Program-made: the position numbers and the translations under genes
Notes under the pieces: model-generated
What the model was told of the DNA's origin: nothing
The model's database searches: none
The model's input: only the letters and a program-made list of their open reading frames with translations
NCBI GenBank assembly: GCA_029256485.1
Contig: JAQSXU010000227.1
Coordinates: forward strand, 1 to 5,111
Length of the DNA: 5,111 nt
Direction: 5' to 3'
Source of the DNA: Clostridiaceae bacterium
GTDB taxonomy: Bacteria; Bacillota_A; Clostridia; Clostridiales; Clostridiaceae
Part shown: positions 1 through 5,111 of the stretch, one piece after another
Position numbering within the stretch: position 1 is the first letter of the stretch
How the letters are laid out: each line of letters starts with the position of its first letter

Positions 1-3
1 TAA

Positions 4-9
4 CCTCCT
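4..9 (-). promoter_or_regulatory. Ribosome binding site of a gene starting beyond the left edge
   Basis: On the minus strand this reads AGGAGG, a perfect Shine-Dalgarno core. Only three bases remain before the window ends, so the start codon must lie a few bases to the left of position 1. It sits downstream of the Fur-box promoter at 24-82, so promoter, operator and ribosome binding site are in the right order for one iron-regulated gene. The product cannot be known from this window. Confidence 0.7.
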
Positions 10-23
10 AAACTCCATTATTT

Positions 24-42
24 GATAACGAATATCATTCTC
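24..42 (-). promoter_or_regulatory. Fur box (iron-responsive operator)
   Basis: The plus-strand 19-mer GATAACGAATATCATTCTC matches the classical Fur consensus GATAATGATAATCATTATC at 15 of 19 positions. The Firmicute 7-1-7 form (TGATAATnATTATCA) fits 23-37 at 12 of 14 specified positions. It lies just downstream of the predicted transcription start, near 47, of a strong minus-strand promoter. A Fur-iron complex bound there would block initiation, which is the usual arrangement at iron-uptake genes. PerR and Zur boxes are related; the TGATA/TATCA flanks favour Fur. The regulated gene is outside the window. Confidence 0.7.
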
Positions 43-53
43 ACTAATTATAG

Positions 54-82
54 ATAATATTTCAAATTCGTTAATATGTCAA
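54..82 (-). promoter_or_regulatory. Sigma-A-type promoter of the gene beyond the left edge
   Basis: On the minus strand a perfect -35 hexamer TTGACA (77-82) is followed, after a 17 bp spacer, by TATTAT (54-59), which matches five of six bases of the -10 consensus. Transcription would start near 47, upstream of the Fur box and the AGGAGG site. A perfect TATAAT also occurs at 47-52, but it is 24 bp from the -35 hexamer and is less likely to be used with it. This is the best promoter match in the window. Confidence 0.65.
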
Positions 83-282
83 TGTATTTGTTAAAAAAAA
101 TATTTAATTTAGACATAATTTTTAAATCAAACAAATATTTATTATAACTTTTATATAATTTTGTTAATTATGTAAACAATAGATTTAAAAGTAGCCCTAT
201 TATTTATTGAAAATTAGATTTTAATATTGTTTCTAATGCTGGAATAGTTAAAAGGCTTTCTCACAATCTTATCCTACAAATG
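83..282. other. AT-rich intergenic stretch with no supported gene
   Basis: About 200 bp lie between the left-edge promoter and the 47 bp repeat. They are extremely AT-rich and broken by stops in all frames. The only open stretches are about 20 codons or fewer and lack a ribosome binding site at a sensible distance. A weak 9 bp inverted repeat (120-128 with 182-190) and a TTGTT/AACAA-flanked motif (161-179) are visible, but neither has flanking context that supports a function. I see no tRNA, riboswitch or coding remnant that I can name. Confidence 0.6.
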
Positions 283-329
283 GATTCCTCTTTACTCTTA
301 TTAATTATCTATCCTATACAACCATTGAT
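283..329 (-). repeat. Left copy of the 47 bp direct repeat flanking the operon
   Basis: This segment aligns with 4811-4856 in the same orientation at 42 of 47 positions, with four substitutions and one single-base gap. Shared blocks include TTTACTCTTATTAA and CTATACAA. It begins right after the T-tract of the operon terminator in the minus direction, just as the other copy follows the upstream terminator. Weaker similarity may continue for about 15 bp past the low-coordinate end. It does not encode a protein. Its nature is unknown; it could be a dispersed intergenic repeat, a duplicated promoter region or an insertion scar. Confidence 0.7.
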
Positions 330-331
330 AT

Positions 332-375
332 AAAAAGTGGCTGGATATCTATTGATAATCAATAGATATCCAGCC
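332..375 (-). terminator. Intrinsic terminator of the sugar-uptake operon
   Basis: Two perfectly complementary 18-base arms (339-356 and 358-375, beginning GGCTGGATATC on the plus strand) surround a single base. In RNA this folds as a stem of about 15-16 bp with a small AU-rich loop. On the minus strand the stem is followed after two bases by TTTTT (332-336). It starts about 38 bp past the stop codon of the second permease. The plus-strand side lacks a T-run, so it should act mainly in the minus direction. Confidence 0.9.
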
Positions 376-413
376 TCAATACTCCCTAGAATAATAATGC
401 TACTTGTTTTAAT

Positions 414-1262
414 TTACTTTATTCCTGTACCAGCTCCACCAAGTCCTTGTAATATATATTTTTGTGCTAAAATATATATTATGATTAATGGAATTGTAGA
501 AATTGTTAATACAGCCATTACTTGATTTGTATAAACTGGTTGAGTAGTATTAATTGTTGTAATTGCCACTTGAAGTGAAAACTTAGATTTATCTGTTAAT
601 ACCATTAATGGCCAAATATAATCATTCCAACTAGCAATAAAAGCTAAAGTTCCTACAGTGGCTACTGCTGGTTTAGACATAGGCAGCATAATTTTCCAAA
701 ATATCGAAAAATTATTAGCTCCATCTAATCTTGCTGATTCTAATACTTCTTCCGGAACAGCAATGAAGAAATTTCTGAATAAATATATATTAAAGGCATT
801 AGCTATTGCTGGTAATACTACGGCTAAACGAGTATTGACAATGCCCAGCGCATGGACAATCGTAAATTGTGGAATCAAAATAGTTTCTACAGGTATAATC
901 AATAAAGCTAATAATAAACCAAAAACCATCTTTTTACCTTTAAACTTTAATTTAGCAAAAGCGTACCCTGCCATACCATTTACTAATATTGAACCTGCAG
1001 CTACTACTACGCCATATAAAATACTATTCATTATATACAGCGGAATATTAAAACGTGATAAGACATCTATATAGGGTTTGAACCATTCTGATGGATGACT
1101 TGAAGGCAAAAATGCTTTAATACTAGAAATGTCTTTATAAACATTTCCTTCTAATTTCATAGAAGAAGCAAGCATCCATAAAAGTGGAAAGATGAATAAA
1201 GCTGCCAATAAAATTAGCATTAAATACTCAAGTACCGTACTTATACCAAATTTTTTCTTCAT
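414..1262 (-). CDS. Carbohydrate ABC transporter permease, MalG/UgpE-like (CUT1 family)
   Basis: This 282-residue inner-membrane protein is one of two permeases that form the channel of a CUT1 sugar importer. Hydrophobic helices are visible near residues 11-34, 78-103, 112-133, 144-165, 198-218 and 248-268, the usual six of this family. The cytoplasmic EAA loop that contacts the ATPase runs from E175 through D180-G181-A182 to P194. The family motif WNDYIWP is at 212-218, and the QKYILQGLGG ending is typical of MalG-like proteins. The length is normal. The start follows AAGGAGG (1273-1279), which lies inside the end of the upstream permease gene, and only 2 bp separate the two genes, so they are probably translationally coupled. 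The substrate cannot be assigned. I am confident in the family and not in any gene name. Confidence 0.95.
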   Translation of the reverse strand: MKKKFGISTVLEYLMLILLAALFIFPLLWMLASSMKLEGNVYKDISSIKAFLPSSHPSEWFKPYIDVLSRFNIPLYIMNSILYGVVVAAGSILVNGMAGYAFAKLKFKGKKMVFGLLLALLIIPVETILIPQFTIVHALGIVNTRLAVVLPAIANAFNIYLFRNFFIAVPEEVLESARLDGANNFSIFWKIMLPMSKPAVATVGTLAFIASWNDYIWPLMVLTDKSKFSLQVAITTINTTQPVYTNQVMAVLTISTIPLIIIYILAQKYILQGLGGAGTGIK

Positions 1263-1264
1263 TT

Positions 1265-2206
1265 TTAATCATCCTCCTTAACAAATTTTCTTTGTAAAAT
1301 TGTTATAACTCCAATAATTGTACCGAATAATAGAGCAATGCTACTAGAATAACCAACCATTCTATCCGTAAAACCTGTTTGATAAATATAATAGACAACT
1401 GTCATAGTTGAATTCATTGGCCCACCCTGAGTCATTACCATCGGCTGAACAATTAGTTTGAAGGCAGAAATAAGTGTAGTTAAAAGAATAAATAATGAAG
1501 TAGGTTTTAATAATGGCATTGTAATATAACGAAATTGTGCCCATTTTGAAAATCCATCAATTTCAGATGCTTCATACACATCTGGAGGTATATTTTGTAA
1601 GCCCGCTAAAAATAGTAACATTTGATACCCAGCACCCTGCCAAGCAGATACAAAAATAATAGTATACATTGCTTGGTTTGGACTAGTTAAAAATGGTTGT
1701 GCATCTATACCAATTTTTTGTAAAAATGCATTAACAACTCCATCTGTAGGATTTAATAAGTATAACCATAAAACAGAAATAACTACTAATGACATTACTA
1801 CCGGAGCAAAAAAGGCTACTTTAAAGAACATATTTCCTTTTCTCGATTTATTTACAATCAAAGCCATTCCTAGAGCAGCTCCTAATTGTATAGGAATAAT
1901 CCAAACTACAAATTGCAAAGTATTTAGTAAACTCTTAGCAAAAATAGGATCTTTAAATAATTGTATGAAATTTTTTAATCCAATAAATTTTCGTGCAGCA
2001 GGTGTTAATAGATAATAATCTGTAAAAGCGTAGTAGATAGCCATTGCAGCAGGAATTATTAAAAATAATGACAACAAAATCAACGCAGGAGCTAAAAAAG
2101 TATATCCTAGCAAATTTTCTTTTAGCTCAGTTTTTGGACTAGGTTTACCTATTTTAAGAAAAATACATCCTATTCCCTTGTTTTTTAGGGTAGTTTTTTC
2201 TTCCAT
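1265..2206 (-). CDS. Carbohydrate ABC transporter permease, MalF/UgpA-like (CUT1 family)
   Basis: This 313-residue membrane protein should pair with the downstream MalG-like permease. A polar, lysine-rich N-terminal segment of about 30 residues precedes six hydrophobic helices near 36-60, 93-117, 128-151, 180-203, 236-258 and 287-304. The EAA loop is at 212-231 (E212-A213-S214, D217-G218, P231), with serine in place of the third alanine, a common variation. The TQGGPMNST motif at 259-267 and the following IYQTGF are characteristic of MalF/UgpA-type CUT1 permeases. The ATG at 2204-2206 is preceded at 6 bp by a perfect AGGAGG (2213-2218), which settles the start. The gap of about 97 bp from the binding-protein gene contains a stem-loop, while the downstream gene follows within 2 bp. 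No frameshift or missing motif is seen. Confidence 0.95.
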   Translation of the reverse strand: MEEKTTLKNKGIGCIFLKIGKPSPKTELKENLLGYTFLAPALILLSLFLIIPAAMAIYYAFTDYYLLTPAARKFIGLKNFIQLFKDPIFAKSLLNTLQFVVWIIPIQLGAALGMALIVNKSRKGNMFFKVAFFAPVVMSLVVISVLWLYLLNPTDGVVNAFLQKIGIDAQPFLTSPNQAMYTIIFVSAWQGAGYQMLLFLAGLQNIPPDVYEASEIDGFSKWAQFRYITMPLLKPTSLFILLTTLISAFKLIVQPMVMTQGGPMNSTMTVVYYIYQTGFTDRMVGYSSSIALLFGTIIGVITILQRKFVKEDD

Positions 2207-2253
2207 CTTAATCCTCCTGAAAACTTTATTTTTACTCTTTTAATTATATCTAT

Positions 2254-2289
2254 AATTCAAATACAGAAAATTTTTTCTGTATTTGAATT
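2254..2289 (-). promoter_or_regulatory. Intercistronic stem-loop between binding-protein and permease genes
   Basis: Arms 2254-2270 and 2273-2289 are perfectly complementary (17 bp, starting AATTCAAATACAG), and the centre is A/T only. On the minus-strand transcript the hairpin begins about 14 bases after the binding-protein stop codon. No run of T follows it, so a full terminator is unlikely. Hairpins in this position are known in binding-protein transporter operons to protect the upstream message or reduce read-through. This gives more binding protein than permease, and that role is inferred here. Confidence 0.75.
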
Positions 2290-2303
2290 TATAAATGGAC
2301 AAA

Positions 2304-3623
2304 TTATTTTTGTTTGTCAATTGCTGCTTGCATTTCTTTAGCTCGTGTATCTAAAACTTTTTTTACATCTGGATTATTCTTATAGTAAGTCACATCCGTA
2401 ACAGCGTCTTGAAAAGCACGACTAACTTGTGGATAAGAAACTATTACTGGACGAGCATGTGCTGATTTTGCATTTTGATCCATTAAGAATTTCATATTTT
2501 CTGATACTTTACCTTGAACATTTTTAATCGTCGAATAACGCATAGGTAAAACTGAATTTCCTAAACTCATTATTTCATTAGATTCAGTATTAGTACTAAA
2601 CTTAGCAAATTCAGCAGCTGCCACTTTCTTGTCAGTAGTATTACTAACAGCTACTTGCCAACTACCAGAAGGAGACACTAACTTGTGTGTATCAGGAGAA
2701 ACAGGATATGGTAGAATGCCGTAGTCAATATTTTTAAAGTTTTTATTCAAATCTTCAATTGTCCATGAACCACTGAATTTCATTGGGTATTTTCCCTGTT
2801 CAAAAGCTTGTTTAGCAGGTGATTGAGTTGTATAGCCTTTTTTAACCATTTCTTGAATAAAGTTAAATGCTTTCACACCATTTGCATCATTTAGTATCCC
2901 ATCAGCTTTAGTTCCATCTTTAGATACCACATCGCCGCCCTGAGACCATACGAAAGGAGTAAACGCATACATTAGCATTTCACTTTTATCACTTAAACTC
3001 ATATCTATTGCTGGTACATTGTATTTTTTCACTAATGTATCACAAATACTCATAAATTGATTCCAATCCCAAGGCTTATCAAGAGTAGGTAAGGAAGCAC
3101 TATCTATTCCAGCATCTTTAAACATCTTTTTATTATAATAAATACCTACATTAGATTCTGAAAATCCTATGGCATACATTTTTCCATTATATGTTCCTTG
3201 ATCAATAATACTTGGTAAGATATCCTTCATATCCTGTTTATCCGTAAGATACTCATCTAGAGGAGCAATTATACCTGACTTTGCATAAGCTGCAGTATTG
3301 GGCCCATCTAAAGTCAATACATCTGGTAAACTATTAGTAGTTAATGCTGCGTTTACTTTATCTTCGTATCCTCCACCACTTCCGCTACGAGGAATATATT
3401 CTATCTTTACTTTATATTTTCCATCATATTTTTTGTTGAAATTATCAGCAATTTTTGCCCATGCTGTTCCTTCTGGAGTCTCATCAGATGTGTTTACCCA
3501 TGCAGTAATATCTCCTTTTCCTCCAGATGTACTTCCTTGACTGCTCTTACTGCCACAACCTGCTAGCGAACTTGCCACCAATAAACTTGTTAGCAATAAA
3601 CTTAAAATACTTCTTTTTTTCAT
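2304..3623 (-). CDS. Extracellular sugar-binding lipoprotein, family 1 (ABC transporter)
   Basis: This 439-residue protein is the solute receptor of the importer. The N-terminus is a lipoprotein signal: MKKR, a hydrophobic core at about 6-19, and the lipobox L20-A21-G22-C23, so C23 would be lipidated after cleavage. A Ser/Gly-rich linker (about 24-37) follows, and then the mature domain starts with DITAWVNTSDE. Blocks typical of family 1 binding proteins include the LPDVLTLDG segment, the GKMYAIGFSESNVGIYYNKKMF segment around the central region, and GSWTIEDLNKNFKNIDYGILPYP. The length is normal for CUT1 receptors. AAGGGGG (3633-3639) lies 9 bp before the ATG. The gene is first in the transporter operon, behind two LacI-type operator candidates. 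The ligand is probably a di- or oligosaccharide, but it cannot be deduced by eye. Confidence 0.95.
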   Translation of the reverse strand: MKKRSILSLLLTSLLVASSLAGCGSKSSQGSTSGGKGDITAWVNTSDETPEGTAWAKIADNFNKKYDGKYKVKIEYIPRSGSGGGYEDKVNAALTTNSLPDVLTLDGPNTAAYAKSGIIAPLDEYLTDKQDMKDILPSIIDQGTYNGKMYAIGFSESNVGIYYNKKMFKDAGIDSASLPTLDKPWDWNQFMSICDTLVKKYNVPAIDMSLSDKSEMLMYAFTPFVWSQGGDVVSKDGTKADGILNDANGVKAFNFIQEMVKKGYTTQSPAKQAFEQGKYPMKFSGSWTIEDLNKNFKNIDYGILPYPVSPDTHKLVSPSGSWQVAVSNTTDKKVAAAEFAKFSTNTESNEIMSLGNSVLPMRYSTIKNVQGKVSENMKFLMDQNAKSAHARPVIVSYPQVSRAFQDAVTDVTYYKNNPDVKKVLDTRAKEMQAAIDKQK

Positions 3624-3647
3624 TATATTAATCCCCCTTTTATTTTT

Positions 3648-3657
3648 GAAACGTTTC
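3648..3657 (-). promoter_or_regulatory. LacI-type operator O1 upstream of the binding-protein gene
   Basis: GAAACGTTTC is a perfect 10 bp palindrome with the central CG step that LacI/GalR-family repressors bend with their hinge helices. It starts 24 bp before the binding-protein start codon and directly abuts the candidate -10 element, so the transcription start would fall inside it. A repressor bound here would block initiation. Spacing around the CG does not fit the CcpA cre consensus well, so the adjacent LacI-family regulator is the likelier ligand. That assignment is inferred. Confidence 0.75.
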
Positions 3658-3658
3658 C

Positions 3659-3686
3659 ATTTTAACTAAAAATGTAAATATTTCTA
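3659..3686 (-). promoter_or_regulatory. Candidate promoter of the sugar-uptake operon
   Basis: On the minus strand TAGAAA (3681-3686, four of six matches to the -35 consensus) and TAAAAT (3659-3664, five of six to the -10) are 16 bp apart. The start would be near 3652, inside operator O1, leaving a leader of about 29 bases with the ribosome binding site. A competing choice is TTGCTA (3712-3717) with TATAAA (3687-3692) at a long 19 bp spacing, which would overlap operator O2 instead. The sequence is so AT-rich that neither is certain. Confidence 0.4.
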
Positions 3687-3712
3687 TTTATATCCATATA
3701 AAAATATATCAT

Positions 3713-3726
3713 AGCAAACGATTACA
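3713..3726 (-). promoter_or_regulatory. Second LacI/CcpA-type operator (O2, cre-like)
   Basis: The minus strand reads TGTAATCGTTTGCT, which fits the CcpA cre consensus TGWAANCGNTNWCA at all specified positions except two in the right half. It ends one base from the stop codon of the regulator gene, and its CG centre is 67 bp from that of operator O1. It may be a CcpA site giving glucose repression, or a second operator for the local regulator. The sequence alone does not separate these. Confidence 0.6.
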
Positions 3727-3727
3727 G

Positions 3728-4711
3728 TCAATGGTTAATTTTATTTTTTGTAGTATTTCCTTCAATATAACGAACTGGTAATATAATTCTTTTAGATGTT
3801 TCTTCTTTATTGATTAGATGGAGTAATGATTTAACCGCAGCCTCTGCCATTTGCTGAAGAGGTTGCTCTACCGTAGATAAAATAACCTTTCTTCCAATGG
3901 ACAGCTTAATGCCATCGCAACCAATTATTTGGATATCCTCTGGAACATTAATATCTATTTCTTCTAAAATTTCCATAACATCCAAAGCCATAAAATCATT
4001 GATACAAAAAATCCCATCAATTTTTGGGTTTCTTCTTATAAATTTTATTACCTCACCTTTTAAATCTTTAAATGGTTCTTTCAAATACAATATTTCATGC
4101 TGAATTTGATTTTTAGTTGCACATTCTTCAAAGCCTTTGAGACGGTTAACTGTTTCATTTGGATAAAGTGAATATCCTCCAATATAGGCAAGAATTTTAC
4201 AATCATTTTCTATTAACTTTTCTACCGCAATCTCACCAGCATTATAATTATCTGCTGTTACGTAAGACACATTCTCAGTAAAATGTCGATCAATACTTAC
4301 AAATGGTAAATTAGCAGATATATATTGATCAATATCATTATAAGTAATCCCAATAATGCCATCCACTTTATTTTGAGTTACCATTTGAATATATCCACGC
4401 TCTTTTTGAGAATCTTGATCTGAATTACATAAATAAACTTTGTAATTTCGTGTACTTAAAGAAGATTCAATATAATAGGCAAACTCACTAAAAAAAGGAT
4501 GCCAAATAGTTGGCAAAATTAAAGCCACAGTATTAGTACGATTCATTTTTAAACCACGAGCATATTCATTGAGTTCATAATTTAATTCTTTAATTGCTAC
4601 TTCAATTTTAATTCGTGTACTTTCTTTAACAGATTCATTATTAATATATCGCGAAACAGTACCTACCCCTACCCCAGCTAATGCAGCAACATCTTTTATG
4701 GTTGCACTCAT
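3728..4711 (-). CDS. LacI/GalR-family transcriptional regulator
   Basis: This 327-residue protein is probably the local repressor of the downstream transporter operon. The N-terminal helix-turn-helix is at about 4-23 (TIKDVAALAGVGVGTVSRYIN). The hinge helix EYARGL is at 49-54; L54 corresponds to the leucine that wedges into the central CG step of LacI-type operators. A periplasmic-binding-protein-like effector domain fills 60-327, with VALILPTIWHPFFSEF, SIDRH (139-143), the conserved FCINDFMAL (235-243) and IIGCDGIKLS (262-271). Residues facing the operator in the recognition helix are V16-G17. The start is supported by AGAAAGGA (4721-4728), 9 bp upstream. The gap to the binding-protein gene is 104 bp without a terminator, so some read-through is possible. 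The length is typical. It could activate rather than repress, but repression is usual in this family. The inducer is unknown. Confidence 0.95.
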   Translation of the reverse strand: MSATIKDVAALAGVGVGTVSRYINNESVKESTRIKIEVAIKELNYELNEYARGLKMNRTNTVALILPTIWHPFFSEFAYYIESSLSTRNYKVYLCNSDQDSQKERGYIQMVTQNKVDGIIGITYNDIDQYISANLPFVSIDRHFTENVSYVTADNYNAGEIAVEKLIENDCKILAYIGGYSLYPNETVNRLKGFEECATKNQIQHEILYLKEPFKDLKGEVIKFIRRNPKIDGIFCINDFMALDVMEILEEIDINVPEDIQIIGCDGIKLSIGRKVILSTVEQPLQQMAEAAVKSLLHLINKEETSKRIILPVRYIEGNTTKNKINH

Positions 4712-4797
4712 AATCTCTCATCCTTTCTTATACTATTATATAATTATATTTTTATTGGTTTTATCTTACTAGTCTGCACTAAACATCCTCCATGAAA

Positions 4798-4806
4798 ATT
4801 ATATCA
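4798..4806 (-). promoter_or_regulatory. Candidate extended -10 promoter of the lacI-type gene
   Basis: The minus strand reads TGATATAAT, a perfect TGnTATAAT extended -10 element, which can work without a good -35. None is seen here: the hexamer 17 bp upstream is AGAGTA. Transcription would start near 4791, giving a leader of about 80 bases. Two other TATAAT matches lie closer to the gene (4743-4748 and 4735-4740), also without clear -35 partners. The element adjoins the right copy of the 47 bp repeat. No LacI-type operator is visible here, so autoregulation is not indicated. Confidence 0.35.
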
Positions 4807-4810
4807 CATA

Positions 4811-4856
4811 GATTCCTTTTTACTCTTATTAATATCTATACTATACAAACATCGAT
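4811..4856 (-). repeat. Right copy of the 47 bp direct repeat flanking the operon
   Basis: This is the partner of 283-329, in the same orientation and about 4.5 kb away, with 42 of 47 aligned positions identical. In the minus direction it lies 14 bp after the T-tract of the hairpin that ends the ApbE-like gene, and directly upstream of the candidate lacI promoter. It has no coding content. The two copies enclose the regulator, the binding protein, both permeases and the operon terminator. Confidence 0.7.
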
Positions 4857-4869
4857 GTATGCTTAGAAT

Positions 4870-4970
4870 AAAAAGCAGAGGCTGTCGCACTAAGAATACA
4901 TACTATATATTGTGTTTGTCTTTTTATGTACAAACAATATATAGTATGTAAATTATTTAGTGCGACAGCC
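4870..4970 (-). terminator. Long hairpin terminator downstream of the ApbE-like gene (MITE-like)
   Basis: Outer arms 4880-4893 and 4957-4970 (GGCTGTCGCACTAA and its complement) are perfect over 14 bp. Inner arms 4897-4913 and 4934-4950 are perfect over 17 bp, and a small asymmetric internal loop separates the two pairs. On the minus strand the hairpin is followed after five bases by TTTTT (4870-4874), and it starts 28 bp past the stop codon of the ApbE-like gene, so it is well placed to end that transcript. At about 91 bp it is far longer than a usual terminator. The GGCTGTCGCA ends resemble the terminal repeats of some small transposon-derived elements, an impression I cannot verify here. 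Confidence 0.75.
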
Positions 4971-4998
4971 CCCTATAGTTTTACGGAATTAGAAAAAA

Positions 4999-5111
4999 TT
5001 ATACCCTTGTAATAAATTCTTCATTTCCTTCAAACAAAATTAAATCTTCCTTTAAGCCTTCTGTAACATAGATTTCTTTATCTTTTGTAATAAATATAGC
5101 TTCCATATCCT
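4999..5111 (-). CDS. C-terminal fragment of a probable ApbE-like FAD:protein FMN transferase
   Basis: Only the last 36 codons are present; the gene enters from the right edge and stops with TAA at 4999-5001. The segment reads MEAIFITKDKEIYVTEGLKE and continues with an acidic tail ending FITRV. A pattern of small-hydrophobic-IFI, KDK, IYVT and GLK is what I recognise at the C-terminus of ApbE proteins. These move FMN from FAD onto a threonine of redox proteins such as Rnf and Nqr subunits. The catalytic and FAD-binding parts lie outside the window, so the call rests on a short tail. Reading-frame quality is good, and the hairpin terminator just downstream supports a genuine gene end. It appears to be a separate transcription unit from the sugar operon. 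Confidence 0.6.
   Translation of the reverse strand, partial: DMEAIFITKDKEIYVTEGLKEDLILFEGNEEFITRV

Noticed and set aside
82..147. Plus-strand 21-codon frame beginning MYLLKKIF
   Set aside because: It has no ribosome binding site, its start overlaps the -35 element of a strong minus-strand promoter, and its hydrophobic/lysine composition is what random AT-rich DNA gives.
161..179. TTGTTAA...TAAACAA motif resembling a Rex operator
   Set aside because: The gap between half-sites is five bases instead of four and one arm position is wrong. No promoter or gene start is nearby to be regulated.
120..190. TTTTAAATC/GATTTAAAA inverted repeat
   Set aside because: The arms are only nine bases of almost pure A/T, 53 bp apart. 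This is expected by chance in DNA of this composition.
337..525. Plus-strand open frame of 62 codons
   Set aside because: It starts inside the terminator hairpin and runs antisense into the permease end. There is no Shine-Dalgarno sequence.
658..1074. Plus-strand open frame of 138 codons
   Set aside because: It lies wholly antisense to the MalG-like permease, whose helices and EAA loop are clear. Its product has no recognisable family and no ribosome binding site is seen in front of it. It is a frame shadow.
3298..3540. Plus-strand open frame of 80 codons
   Set aside because: It is antisense to the N-terminal half of the binding-protein gene and has no ribosome binding site or family resemblance.

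Overview
The window looks like a piece of a low-GC Firmicute chromosome (Clostridia or a relative). The DNA is strongly AT-rich and the genes carry AGGAGG-type ribosome binding sites. The lipoprotein signal, the LacI-type regulator and the four-gene sugar-uptake layout are all typical of that group. The species cannot be named from this sequence. Every gene I can support reads on the minus strand, so transcription runs from high to low coordinates.

In transcription order: (1) 4999-5111 is the 3' end of a gene whose last 36 residues resemble the C-terminus of an ApbE-type FAD:protein FMN transferase. It is followed by a long hairpin and T-tract (4870-4970). (2) A roughly 285 bp gap holds that hairpin, one copy of a 46/47 bp repeat, and a plausible lacI promoter. 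(3) 3728-4711 encodes a LacI/GalR-family regulator. (4) The 104 bp gap to the next gene carries two CG-centred LacI-type operator-like sequences and a candidate promoter. (5) 2304-3623 encodes a family 1 sugar-binding lipoprotein. An intercistronic stem-loop follows, then two MalF-like and MalG-like permeases (1265-2206 and 414-1262) separated by only 2 bp. (6) A strong intrinsic terminator (332-375) closes the operon. (7) The 330 bp at the left edge contain the second copy of the repeat, an AT-rich stretch with no supported gene, and a Fur-box promoter with a ribosome binding site for a gene that starts just outside the window.

Together genes 3-6 form a regulated CUT1-type carbohydrate importer. 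The lipoprotein captures an oligosaccharide or related solute outside the membrane, the two permeases form the channel, and the LacI-type protein probably represses the operon until the sugar is present. No ATPase and no glycoside hydrolase are encoded here, so the ATPase is presumably a shared MsmX-type subunit encoded elsewhere. The substrate cannot be assigned.

The gene content is ordinary. The most interesting structure is non-coding: a roughly 89%-identical 47 bp direct repeat brackets the whole regulator-transporter module, and each copy lies just downstream of a terminator. This suggests that the module was inserted or duplicated as a unit. I see no convincing new biological system.
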